In this document: positions 21,801-29,349 of the stretch, one piece after another
Layout: the number at the start of each line of letters is the position of its first letter
How positions within the stretch are numbered: position 1 is the stretch's first letter
Source of the DNA: Sphacelaria rigidula
Lineage: Eukaryota > Phaeophyceae > Sphacelariales
Direction: 5' to 3'
Assembly: GCA_964200075.2 (NCBI GenBank)
Contig: CAXNAA020000082.1
Span: 1-29,411 of the forward strand
DNA length: 29,411 bases
The notes under the pieces: generated by a model
The model's input: the letters and a program-made list of their open reading frames with translations, nothing else
What the model was told of the DNA's origin: nothing
Database searches by the model: none
Translations under genes and position numbers: made by a program

Positions 21801-24800
21801 GGTGCTCAGGCAAAATGAAACAAGGTGAGTATCGGGGGCAAACACGTACACTTGTGCTCTCTCTCTGGGCTCAGTGCTACCAATGTGGCGATGTGTTACC
21901 CCCTCGTACCACACTTCGTGAAGTGAGATTGATCTCTAATGCCACATAAAATACATTTTCTATGTGTAGTAGTAGGTGTAGTAGATGTTTCTATTTCTTG
22001 TGCTAATGGCGCTTTCCCCGCCGTTGCCGTCGCTCGTTTTGCCTACTTGCGTTCGGTTTAATACACGTCTGGCTTCACTCGCATCCGCACAAACGCGGTA
22101 CGGCAACGTGCGGGACAGGCGTTCCGATTGTCCATCAACGATCGGAGTAGTGATGCATCAGGTGAGCAATACATGACCCAGCCGAGTGCACAAATACACG
22201 CCACAATGGCAATCCGTCGAGTATGGTGCTTTATGCTCTTACGCTCCTCGTGATTTTTTCGGGGATATGACTTATGTTCCGGTTATAGTGCCTTGACATC
22301 TCCACACGAAGGATAAACTACTGACAACTTCGACGTGAGCGCGTTTTCCCACTCTTGCTTCGCGCCGAACTTGACGCCTGTTACGTGGCAGAGTCAAGGA
22401 AGGCGTGCGCGCTGCACCTGGCTATCGATATGTTCAAACACTACAGCGACCTGAAGAACCTGCGCATGTGCAACAACATTCGAGGGTGAGAAGGTTGACT
22501 TGGTGTCAAGATCGGCACGTCGATGCTTCGCGTAGCTGCGCAAGCGACCGCAGCGATGGCTGTATTCTGCTACTGGTGGTGTCCGTAAACCTGCCCAAAT
22601 AGGTTGGCTTTACATTCGACACACGGATTTGCTTCCGCACTTGTACCGCTCGTTTAGTATTGATCGTGATGCCGGCACCTTCGCAGGGTGTTGGAGCAGC
22701 ACTGGGCAGTGGTGGAGCCCATGTCCACCAAAAGCGACTGGGTTAGCTATCACTACTACGTCGGGCTGTTGAAGATTTCTGAAGACAAGGTGTGCTGCCA
22801 TTTCTAAGTGTTCTCGCCCTTTCCATTCTCAACAAATGTTGCTACACTCGACCAACTAGGCCGACCATTGCAGGCGATGGCGTTGTCGCCCCAAGAATGT
22901 TGCTGGTTGTTGCTATCTGACATGCCATCTCGTATGGATATACGCACGGTCAGGACGAATCAGAGTTCATGCGGGTTGGCTCCTCATGAAATGAATTTTC
23001 AACCTGTACAAATTGTTGGTCCCTATGAGTCGAGGGTGGATAACACATATGCAGCGCAGGCATCTTGCGCGCATTACAGCTGGGAGAAAAGTACGCGTGA
23101 TTCAGGCCCCATTAAATTACAAGATTCAACCTGTATAAATTGTTGGTCCCGCATTCACCCGAAGGTGGGAATAATATACGGACGCCCACCTCGAACGTCT
23201 CGGCCAAGCAAGTTGTGCGTGACGTTCCCGCCTCATGGTGGTCGGAAGTGCGCAGCATGTACAATCGATCCATTCAAATTGCAGTCCAGGGGATGAATAT
23301 GTGCCCATTATTTACCCCGGTATTCACGGTAGGGAGGAAGAAACAGGTACCATTGGCATACTGCACGACGCACGAGCTGAAAAGCTGTATATAGTAAAAA
23401 TGATGTACGAATCCTATGATTTATTCATAGGAACGATTCTATGAGTTATAACATAGTCGTCCTAACCGTGGATATATGTCACCGTAAACGGCCACGCTAC
23501 ATCGCCCGGGGCTATGGTAGCTTTGTGGTAGGAGTTCGACTCCAGTGCCGCCAGTACTTATCGCACTAGTGGTGCGCCCCTATAGGGCCACTGCTGGCCT
23601 GAGAATTGCAGTTCACTGAAGATGAGACGACAAAGGAGAACTGCAGCGTAAACTGTGTACCCTAGTCATGCCGTCATGAGTGCACCCACTCCGTTTTGGC
23701 TGAATTATTTCACGTTTGCAGTACAAGGAAGCAGAAATGGACCTGGAGCTGGCATTGCGGCATTGTCACCGAAACGCCAAGGCCAATAAACGAAGAATCC
23801 TCAACAATCTCGTTCCTCTCAAGCTGCGTCTAGGTGAGCAAAACATGGAGGTGTTATTGCACACCGGATTTCAATGATGCGACGCGTTGTGCCCTAAGCA
23901 GTGCACATATCCTTGTTGTGGTGATGGAGACTACACCGTTCGCTGCAATGCAGTTGGTGTGAGTAGCGTTTCCTCTGGTTTGCGTACACGTGCGTGGTGT
24001 TGGCTACGACTACTCCACATCGAGGAGACAAGATTCGATAAACGGTGGATCCTATGTATCCCCACAATTGGGCAATGCTCATTGGTGTGCCGTTCATGCT
24101 GTCGCTAGAAAGTTGACTTCTTCAACTCGAGACTCCGGCCTGATTTTCTCGCTACATGTGCACAGATGCTACTGTAACGATTTCCCGATTTTCCGATTTC
24201 CGACCATGACCATGACCATGACCCACGGCGACAGGAATCTACCCTACAAGAGAGCTTCTCGCCAAGTATGGACTGCTTCACTTCCACGACTTCTCTACAG
24301 CCATACGGTGAAAATGCGGTGAATGGACTCGAAGTTTCTGACGATGTTTACCCCCTCTTATCTGTGTTCGGACGCTCGAATGTACGAGGTTCTACTGTTG
24401 TTGCAGTGCTTCTTCTGCGCTATTGGGATTGTAGGAGTTGTTTGGAGTAACTCCACATTGATTTTCTTGGTCTATCGTCTGTGTAATGTGACCCTCACAG
24501 AACCGGTGATGTGCGGAGTTTCAATGCTTTGATGGAGCAATGGGAGAGGGTATTCATCACTAACGGTACCTACTTGCTCATGGAGAAGTGCCTCATGCTC
24601 GTCTACCGCAATCTCGTCAAGAAGATGTAAGTGGTACACGAGAAAAGTCATATGCGGGGGTAATGTTTTTTGGGTTCATGCCAGCGTGGCAACGTGACTT
24701 GGTGCTGAATATGTGCAATAGATTGCATGGTTGAAATATCTTTCAGCAGTTCCCGTGTTGTAGACTCAATGCCATAGTCGTGTTTGCTTCGAGCTGACCG

Positions 24801-26617
24801 ATCAGCTAGTGCCGTACTGCTCACATCTCGTCGAGAATGGGTTGGCGAATCTCACATTCAACATTCTCCTCCTCAACGCAGTGGTGATACTCTCTTGTAT
24901 TGCGTTCTCTTAATTTTCTTGTTTGGGGTGGATTGTTGTTGTTGTTCTTGCCTTTGCCATTGCTGTGTTTGTCTCGCGCCTCGCGTTTTGTCGTGTGATT
25001 TACTGTCGTGTGATGCCTTTCGTCGTCGGTTGTTGTCGTTGTTGCTCTTGGTGATGGCGGTAATGTTGTGTCCTCCATTCAAAAGCGTGGTGGCAACCAA
25101 AGCATTCAAGGTGCCATTGTCGGTCGTGCAGTTCGCCTTTCTTAAGATGGAGCACGAACGGGACGTGGACGAGATTGAGTGCCTTTTGGCAAATCTCATC
25201 TTCCGGGTAAGTCTAAGAGTGGCTAATTCAGGTGCTTTTGATCCGTGTCTAGTGCCAACTAGCGACCAATGCTCCCCACAGATAGCGGCGGATGATGACT
25301 TCATGAACGCCACTCGTGTCAAGTTTTGTGCACATGAGGATATGACCGCAGACTTTCTCCGTCCCATGAGGTAAGATACCTAACTTTGGATGGATCCTTA
25401 ACCGTGTCCGATTTTTTCTTCGCTTTTTGTGCATTTTTTAGCGTTATTTGAGTCAAGGGCATCATTTGTCTTCATCTGATGCCGCGTACCCCACGCGGCC
25501 GAACGACCGAAATAGATCAGTAGGCCCGAGAATTTCCTTATTTCACCCCTATTCCGGGCGCAAAAACACGTCGAAAGCAGCATTAAGTCGTCCTCGCCAT
25601 CATTGGAACTTGATACTAAAAAGTCCCAATCCTTTTGAAAGGCCTCCTCATCGCATTGTGCCACCCTTTGCAGCGCTCTCGCCTTCTGCCGCACCTACAC
25701 TCTGGTATATTCCACACTCGAAGTCGTTGTTGCCCAACTTCCTGAGTGTTTCGTTGCACTTTGAAAAAACAAGAAAACTTTCAACATTTCCAAAATTGGG
25801 TATATTTCGACTCGTTTCGCGTATAGAAATGTAACTTTTTTTTCTTCACCAGCTTTGTTCGCGCTTCGTGCTTCCAACGAATCCAACCATGACACCGTCC
25901 CTGACACCGTGATACCCAAACGGCCTATTTGCTATAACTACCCTAACTTACGGGACAGAAGAAGTACACCGCCACGCCCCGATGATCTAAATTATAGTTG
26001 TACAGCTGACGTCAATGGTGTGGAAAGAATACGGGTTGCTTCCCGCCAGATGCTTTTTAGGCTTCTGTTCCAAAGTACAGTATCTGTACAGTATCTCATG
26101 TGTCTGATTGCCGTCGTTGAAAGCATGAAGGCGTATCTGATGCCAGGACTTACGTGAGTAGCATAAATAGTCTCTTTGAATAAGTTTGCTTTACGAACGT
26201 CGACGTTACGGAAGTGCTGATGGTCATGATCCAATCTGCATGCACAAAATGCAAGGCGTGCACCGAGGCAGAGATGGATTCATCTCTTGAGACTACAGCA
26301 GTAAACCACGGACTTGTCCCGAGGCATGGGAGGGGTTGAACGTGTGACGAAAAAAATCAAACCAACATGCATCAAGAGGAAGCACTCCTCAACATCGCCC
26401 CACGATCGGCGTGGGCACTCAAACTGAAATCCACTTCTCGTACGCAGCGCTGGGACGCTGAAACAAATCCCTCCACATTTTGGGGCTTTTCCGGTGTTTT
26501 TTACCGCTCGCTCCGACGCAGAATCTGGTGAAGGGCTACATTGCTCACAAGCAAAAGTTCTTGGTTATGGCCAGCACCATCGAAAAGGCCTTCCCCAAGA
26601 TACATCTTGTCGCGTGA
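5536..26617 (+). CDS. PCID2: PCID2/Thp1 homologue, TREX-2 PCI-domain subunit, 21-kb gene
   Basis: PCID2 (yeast Thp1, Arabidopsis EER5) is the PCI-domain partner of the Sac3/GANP scaffold in TREX-2, coupling transcription to mRNA export at the nuclear pore. Eleven exons were found: 5536-5688, 14376-14469, 21534-21647, 22119-22161, 22392-22485, 22687-22789, 23722-23833, 24235-24307, 24501-24626, 25086-25206 and 26522-26617. Every junction from 14376 onward agrees in phase and yields family blocks in order: 'GTWLAPCLYTMVAGVRKLAKK', 'VSYHYYVGLLKISEDK', 'LALRHCHRNAKANKR', 'LGIYPTRELLAKYGLLHF', 'NGTYLLMEKCLMLVYRNLVKK', 'ERDVDEIECLLANLIFR', 'NLVKGYIAHKQKFLV'. The recognised coding sum is 1,129 nt (about 376 residues), against about 400 in relatives. 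The deficit fits one or two missing N-terminal exons between 5689 and 14375. Exon 1 is the weakest assignment. Confidence 0.88.
6119..6395. repeat. Diverged local duplication of about 75 bp
   Basis: The segments 6119-6190 and 6318-6395 share GCGCCCGGCTAG, a 'TCACCCCC' block, GGTCGAGC and 'CCTGCACGA' in the same order and spacing with scattered substitutions. They are direct copies about 200 bp apart. Confidence 0.6.
6804..6937. repeat. 67-bp tandem duplication, decayed coding repeat
   Basis: Two adjacent 67-nt units (6804-6870, 6871-6937) are about 80-85% alike by eye. On the plus strand each reads a near-identical peptide, 'PEFDAADTDFDKNTFWAS' and 'PEIDAAGSDFDKNTFWTS', but in different frames because 67 is not a multiple of three. 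This suggests a fragment of a repeat-containing protein gene with a one-base shift between the units. The protein family is not recognised. Confidence 0.55.
7090..7103. repeat. Perfect 14-bp AT palindrome
   Basis: AAATTTTAAAATTT is exactly self-complementary and lies in a locally AT-rich patch (about 7080-7170). Confidence 0.7.
7791..7935. repeat. Cluster of three inverted repeats (hairpins)
   Basis: Three stem-loops lie side by side: TTCGCCAA (7791-7798) with TTGGCGAA (7809-7816); an 18-bp stem 7834-7851 with 7877-7894 (one mismatch, TTTTCGGAGA.CGCCAAG); and AAAACTG+TGTCGAT (7893-7906) with ATCGACA+CAGTTTT (7920-7935, two-base bulge). The first two share the CGCCAA/TTGGCG core. It may be a small foldback element or MITE remnant. 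Confidence 0.6.
8843..9055 (-). repeat. Dispersed repeat family, copy A
   Basis: It is similar over about 210 bp to 26100-26362 and in part to 9285-9420. Shared blocks are TGTCTGA.TGCC..CGTTGAAAGC, TACGTGAGTA, CAATCTGCA...CAAAATGCA.GGCGTG and GTCCCGAG...GGGAGGG. The strand is arbitrary. No terminal repeats or coding capacity are evident. Confidence 0.6.
9285..9420 (-). repeat. Dispersed repeat family, copy C (partial)
   Basis: It shares with copy A the ordered blocks CACC.TTGAAAGCG.GAG.ACGTG, GAGTTGAC/GACTTGAC and CACGGGGGT/TGCGGGGGT...CAATC.GC. It is more diverged and shorter than the other two copies. Confidence 0.45.
12682..13090 (+). mobile_element. tRNA-derived SINE, copy 1 (full head)
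   Basis: About 410 bp. The head (12682-12760) is a tRNA relic with a perfect A box TGGCTCAGTTGG (12695-12706), a B box GGTTCAAATCT (12739-12749), and an anticodon-like stem-loop AACC-TTCTGAC-GGTT that would read CTG, suggesting a tRNA-Gln-type ancestor. The tRNA-unrelated body includes GGGACTGCTGAACCCC, CGCGAT, AAGGCAAGCACCGCAG and CCAGAATAGATGGGA, all shared with the copy at 19880-20287 and, for the body only, with 16165-16310. Transcription would be by RNA polymerase III; mobilisation would rely on a LINE. The 3' border is approximate. Confidence 0.82.
14376..14469 (+). CDS. PCID2: PCID2 homologue, N-terminal-domain exon
   Basis: One base plus 31 codons, between a TTCGACAG acceptor and an AAG|GTATGT donor. 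'SFLDGMFVPEGTWLAPCLY' and 'VRKLAKK' align with the 'SFLxxF...NWxLPxxY...LRxxAxxAD' stretch of PCID2/EER5. The leading base requires a preceding exon ending in phase 2, which exon 1 does not supply, so at least one exon is missing. Confidence 0.82.
15777..15821. repeat. (ATT)n microsatellite
   Basis: About 45 bp of ATT/TTA trinucleotide repeat with a single TGT interruption. The minus-strand poly-Ile frame over it is an artefact of the repeat. Confidence 0.95.
16165..16310 (+). mobile_element. tRNA-derived SINE, copy 3 (truncated body)
   Basis: It matches the body of the other two SINE copies (GGGACTGCTGAACCC, CGCGAT, AAGGCAAGCAC, GGAGGAAGGTGGAG, ending near TGTGACCACGGCT) but lacks the tRNA head and the distal third. 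Its 5' truncation is typical of target-primed insertion. Confidence 0.75.
17020..17044. repeat. 9-bp tandem repeat (TTAGTAATA)
   Basis: Nearly three head-to-tail units just downstream of the LINE coding end. It could be the LINE's simple-sequence 3' tail, but that is a guess. Confidence 0.6.
17450..18016 (-). pseudogene. LINE C-terminal domain after the RT
   Basis: It contains 'VVEAMVCGCATWTLP' and, in another frame, 'VAYRKFILRVAGLCRKDRI' plus a histidine-poor tail ending near 'RLLTRIMFG'. These match the conserved post-RT region of this LINE class ('LYGCxTWxL...RLLLRVIGxRRK...'). A frameshift lies near 17800. Confidence 0.75.
18170..19140 (-). pseudogene. LINE reverse transcriptase domain, frameshifted
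   Basis: Fingers-palm motifs run in order across at least three frames: Pro-Asp-Gly-Leu-Pro-Ala (about 18960), 'EEQSGFRPERSS' (about 18690), 'GVPPRMIEVI' (about 18520), 'LRQG' (about 18420) and an intact catalytic YADD at 18217-18206. The segment that should carry the first catalytic Asp ('DLxKAYDSV') is disrupted after 'EHMLHRLAA' near 18580. Confidence 0.85.
19600..20950 (-). pseudogene. LINE endonuclease domain, split by SINE
   Basis: Endonuclease/exonuclease/phosphatase-type fragments flank the SINE at 19880-20287. The conserved Ser-Asp-His near the domain end is Ser-Asp-Arg here (19784-19776; CAC to CGC would suffice), and the Asn-Ala-Arg block is out of frame with the preceding helix. 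A long plus-strand frame at 20474-20854 is only its shadow. Confidence 0.72.
19880..20287 (-). mobile_element. tRNA-derived SINE, copy 2, nested in the LINE
   Basis: It is an inverted relative of copy 1: B box complement at 20220-20230, A box complement at 20263-20274, and the same anticodon-like loop and body blocks, running down to CCAGAATAGATGGGA near 19945 and a diverged tail to about 19880. It sits inside the LINE endonuclease, so it inserted after the LINE did. The similar open frames over copies 1 and 2 reflect shared SINE sequence, not protein genes. Confidence 0.82.
21534..21647 (+). CDS. PCID2: PCID2 homologue, linker exon
   Basis: It has 38 codons, phase 0 at both ends, with a CAG acceptor at 21531-21533 and a GTCAGC donor. 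It starts with Ala-Asp, continuing the conserved 'LAxxAD', holds a variable acidic linker (YGEADAEEEGSK) and ends 'TTHTIMK', matching 'AAxLLMK' of relatives. Confidence 0.72.
22119..22161 (+). CDS. PCID2: PCID2 homologue, 43-nt micro-exon
   Basis: It encodes 'AFRLSINDRSSDAS' plus one base. The acceptor GGGACAG and donor G|GTGAGC fit phase 0 in and phase 1 out. The joined peptide 'MKAFRLSINDRSSDASESRK' matches the family stretch 'MxCFRVCxxDxRxxxxxSKK'. Confidence 0.75.
22392..22485 (+). CDS. PCID2: PCID2 homologue, PCI helical exon a
   Basis: Two bases, 30 codons and two bases. 'ACALHLAIDMFKHYSDLKNL' and 'RMCNNIR' match the family 'LFxVNQLFKIYFKINKLHLCKxxIR' helix pair. Acceptor GTGGCAG, donor GTGAGA. 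Confidence 0.85.
22687..22789 (+). CDS. PCID2: PCID2 homologue, PCI helical exon b
   Basis: One base plus 34 codons. It ends 'DWVSYHYYVGLLKISEDK', the counterpart of 'RVTYKYYVGRxxxFxxxF', one of the most conserved blocks in the family. Acceptor TTCGCAG, donor AAG|GTGTGC. Confidence 0.87.
22790..23721 (+). other. 932-nt PCID2 intron with a direct repeat
   Basis: GTGTGC donor and TTTGCAG acceptor. It contains a 26-bp direct repeat (22998-23023 and 23125-23150, one mismatch). No coding signal was found. Confidence 0.8.
22998..23150. repeat. 26-bp direct repeat, 127 bp apart
   Basis: TTCAACCTGTACAAATTGTT... and TTCAACCTGTATAAATTGTT..., both followed by GGTCCC. Weaker similarity continues for about 30 bp after each copy (GG.TGG.ATAA.ATA). 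Confidence 0.75.
23722..23833 (+). CDS. PCID2: PCID2 homologue, PCI helical exon c
   Basis: 37 codons plus one base. 'ALRHCHRNAKANKRRIL' corresponds to 'AFEHCHRSSQKNKRxIL', followed by 'VPLKLRL' for 'LPVKMLL'. Acceptor TTTGCAG, donor GTGAGC. Confidence 0.9.
24203..24223. repeat. (ACCATG)n short tandem repeat near splice site
   Basis: Three and a half hexamer units end 12 nt before the exon at 24235, within the region where the branch point and pyrimidine tract would lie. Confidence 0.85.
24235..24307 (+). CDS. PCID2: PCID2 homologue, PCI helical exon d
   Basis: Two bases, 23 codons and two bases. Gly-Ile-Tyr-Pro-Thr-Arg-Glu-Leu-Leu followed by 'AKYGLLHFHDFSTAI' matches 'GxxPTxELLxKYxLxxFxxxxxAx'. 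An (ACCATG)n tract (24203-24223) sits 12 nt before the splice acceptor. Confidence 0.9.
24501..24626 (+). CDS. PCID2: PCID2 homologue, PCI helical exon e
   Basis: One base, 41 codons and two bases. 'GDVRSFNALMEQWERVFITN' then 'GTYLLMEKCLMLVYRNLVKK' corresponds to 'GNLxLLxEALxxHExFFIRxGIFLxLEKLKxxTYRNLFKK'. Acceptor CCCTCACAG, donor AT|GTAAGT. Confidence 0.92.
25086..25206 (+). CDS. PCID2: PCID2 homologue, winged-helix exon
   Basis: One base plus 40 codons. 'VPLSVVQFAFLKMEHERDVD' followed by 'EIECLLANLIFR' is the winged-helix core of the PCI domain (family 'LxxFLxALKFMxxxDVDxDEVxCILANLIYxG'), the region that contacts Sac3/GANP and nucleic acid in characterised complexes. Donor CGG|GTAAGT. Confidence 0.93.
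25282..25370 (+). CDS. Possible alternative cassette exon in last PCID2 intron
   Basis: 89 nt between a good acceptor (CTCCCCACAG) and donor (AG|GTAAGA), open in the frame it would inherit ('IAADDDFMNATRVKFCAHED...'). It is not part of the PCID2 family sequence. Because 89 is not a multiple of three, including it would put the terminal exon out of frame, giving Arg-Ile-Trp then a stop, and so remove the conserved C-terminus. It could equally be a chance pair of splice-like sites. Confidence 0.3.
26100..26362 (-). repeat. Dispersed repeat family, copy B
   Basis: It corresponds to 8843-9055 with ordered shared blocks including TGTCTGATTGCC, CGTTGAAAGC, TACGTGAGTA, AAGTTTGCTT/AAGTTCGCTT, CCAATCTGCA, CAAAATGCA.GGCGTG, GTCCCGAG and GGGAGGG. 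It has an insertion in the middle relative to copy A. Confidence 0.6.
26522..26617 (+). CDS. PCID2: PCID2 homologue, terminal exon
   Basis: 31 codons and TGA at 26615-26617. 'NLVKGYIAHKQKFLVMAS' is the C-terminal 'xxVKGYIxHxxxxLVxSKxxPFP' strand-turn-strand of the winged helix. Acceptor GACGCAG, phase 0. Confidence 0.92.
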   Translation, partial: NLVKGYIAHKQKFLVMASTIEKAFPKIHLVA

Positions 26618-27196
26618 ACGCGGGCCTACCACGGATTTGAACTGTGCGTCATGAGTCCTAGTTGAATCTCTAATGTTTGTGTTTCGTTAAGTGTGCTGGG
26701 TGGAGGGACAAAAGTTCATCGCCGGCGATAGTGTTTGGGGAAGATGTAGACCGCCGGGTTCACGCGCGTTTCGAGATGGCAGCGTATTTTCGAGGGAGCC
26801 ACGCGGGGTGCGGGCTCCGTTGGTTATGATCATGCCTTTTCTGCTGTTTGCGTTCAGTAGATTCAAGGAAGCCAAGTGGCAGTAGTGTAGAGTCCAACAC
26901 TTGCTGATGATTTTGTGTCGTGTGTACATAAGGAAGTGTGGTGGCGTGTAATTGTCAGGTGATCGTGAGCGTTTGCTGTACAGTCATCTGGCGGTGGAGT
27001 TCCGGAATATTGCAGGGCGTCGCGATTCGAACCTGTGGTTTATTGTCTCGTGGTAGACCCGAAGAGCTACAGTACAGGAGCAGTACAGACGAGGCATGGT
27101 CATCGTCCATTTGGTACACTAGGTATAATTATTCAATATTCAATAGATTGTGTTCTCAGCTGAGGTGGAAGGAGGCATTCAAACCGTCGCTGTAAC

Positions 27197-27272
27197 ACTG
27201 CCCGTGGCTGGGATTTTGATTGATTGATTGATTACCTCACATTACCTGATTGCAAACTGCCCGTGGCTGGGA
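27197..27272. repeat. 17-bp direct repeat flanking a TGAT run
   Basis: ACTGCCCGTGGCTGGGA occurs exactly at 27197-27213 and 27256-27272. Between them is a (TGAT)4 run (about 27217-27233). Confidence 0.85.
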
Positions 27273-28711
27273 ATCGATACGGTACACATCTTGCCTTGGT
27301 CTACTTGTTATCGGCGCTGCTCTTTACGCTCGTGATGCCCGGTCATACTTCCACAAACGACCGAAGTACAATATGCTTACATGTGATTCGCCGCGGGACG
27401 AAACTCCTGGTAAAAATCATTTCACATTTTTGTTACATGCATCGATGATTTCGAACCCACTGCAGGTACTGAGATATTTTCGTTTTTCTTGATATGTAAA
27501 TAATGCCACAGTGAAATTTCATCTCGCGCGGCAACACTCCTTGGGGCCGTTGGCATTGTCATCAGCGTGATGTCCAGTGCTGGTTCATGCCCTGCTTTTC
27601 CGCACAAATCTGAGGTGCACTTACCCTCAGCGTGCTCCCCCAGCTGGCTGAGCGGCTTCCCCAGCTGGTTGCGGCATGTTCTTCCTCAATTTCAGGTAGT
27701 CCTGCCGCTGTTATTGATTGTACCCTTGCGACGCAAAGCTAACGTGATCTCACGTCGTATCGACTGGTGTGATGTTTGCTGGATATCGTCGACACATTTG
27801 TGTACATTTTCGCGTGTCATGTTGCACGTCGTCGTTCATTTCGGAACAGTTGGGGAGTTTACCGTCACCCCCTCGCTCTCTATACCATTCACGGTAGCCT
27901 AGAGACCGTACCGCACCCCCCTACTGTACATAGTGCGCATAGAGAGCGCGTTGGGAACGGAGGTGAGAACACTTGACCAATTGTCCATGTACTGCATATT
28001 ACCCCTACAGCTAAATATAGCTGCTTGCACAGGCCGCTTCATAGTGTACTACTTTTGCGCTGATGGCGTATAACTTTCTTCTTCTAATCTGGGACACCGG
28101 AAGGCAGCGAGGCGGGGCCAGGGCCAGGGCTAGGCGTACAGGTGTCCCAGTAGGAAGTAGTGCAGGTGTGGGAGATGTGCCACCCACAGTTCAGTGGTAC
28201 CGTAGGCAATTTTCATGGTTGAATCGTACTTGGTTTCAATGGAGACCACAACATTCGAGACATTTCTTCCACGGCTGGGGGTGAGATTGTGCCATATCTC
28301 ATTTTCTAAAATCGACTTGCGCACCGAGTCGGTTTGATCTTGTTTTGGGTAGATATGGGTTCACAAAGGGAAAGGGCCACAGGAACGAACAGTCACGTGA
28401 CCGAGCAAGGTACTCCAATAGCACGTAACTCACGCCAACGGGGGTTAACCAATGGCGTTCCACAAGTCCATGGAAACTTAGAGAATGTAGAGATTCCTGG
28501 ATTTGTAGCCGCTCTTGTCAAGCATTCCTCAGCATTTGTGAAACACCCAAGGACAGACGCATGTGATGTAAAGATAATCCTCTTTCGGCTACGTACACGG
28601 AACTTTTGTTCGCGGAAATCGTTTCAGTAGGGGATGAGAAACGCGAAGACTCGCGAGTTTCATCATGGAAACGGGCGTATTTTCTACCGTTTGCACTGGT
28701 TAGACTGCGCC

Positions 28712-28810
28712 ATGGCTACTGAAAGCATTGGTTCTCACTCAGTTCGTAGTGGATCAAACCGAAAAAAGTACACCATGCCCACTTGGCTCAAGAGCTACAT
28801 TTTGATGCAG
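28712..28810 (+). CDS. Weak candidate first exon, 33 codons
   Basis: An ATG in good context (GCGCCATGG) opens 33 codons (MATESIGSHSVRSG... ending TWLKSYILMQ) up to CAG|GTGGGT. No family is recognised and no convincing downstream exon is seen before the window ends. It is reported only because the start context and donor coincide. Confidence 0.18.
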
Positions 28811-29315
28811 GTGGGTATTTTTGCATCGAGCACGAGAGCTAGCACGACGGGGGTGCCGGCTTTATGCTTCTAGTCGTACAACTAAACCCTTTTGGGACCG
28901 CACCCCCACTAACACAGGATTGACCCTGTGTCAGTGAAATCATTGAAAATAAGTCTTCGAGCGACCTGCCCAATCACGGCGAGGCGAAAATTATCGACCA
29001 GACCCGAACGACCAGCGCAGGGGTCGTTGTCGAGTGTGATGCCACTGCAAATATCGTGTGGGGGCCCTACCCCTGGCCCAGGTAAGCCTCTCCAGGTTTC
29101 CAAGTGCAAGATGGTCGCGGCTTGGTTTCATGGTATTACTTGCACTCAGTATATCGTTCCCAAGTTTTTCCGGGGTGTTTTTTGGGTCCCAATTATATAT
29201 TTAAACGTACGAAGTATTAATTTACACTAACACAGGGTGAGCCGGAAAAAACAGGGAAGGAATGTACATGCCACTATGCAGGGGTCAGCGCGGATAAAGA
29301 TTTCGGACACGTAAG

Positions 29316-29349
<34 letters not shown>

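Larger units (their letters stand above)
25207..26521 (+). other. 1.3-kb last intron of PCID2
   Basis: GTAAGT donor and GACGCAG acceptor. It holds a possible cassette exon (25282-25370) and copy B of the dispersed repeat (26100-26362). The open frame at 25855-26157 has no recognisable similarity. Confidence 0.85.

Noticed and set aside
23531-23543. GGAGTTCGACTCC, T-arm-like hairpin after a TAGC...GTGG string
   Set aside because: A- and B-like parts are too close for a tRNA and there is no anticodon arm. It is a perfect 5-bp hairpin, probably by chance.
24784-25374. Longest plus-strand open frame (196 codons)
   Set aside because: It runs from intron through the PCID2 exon 25086-25206 into the next intron. 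Only the exon part has family similarity; the rest is chance open frame.
27024-27033. GATTCGAACC, which is a tRNA B box on the minus strand
   Set aside because: No matching A box, acceptor stem or anticodon arm at the expected distance.
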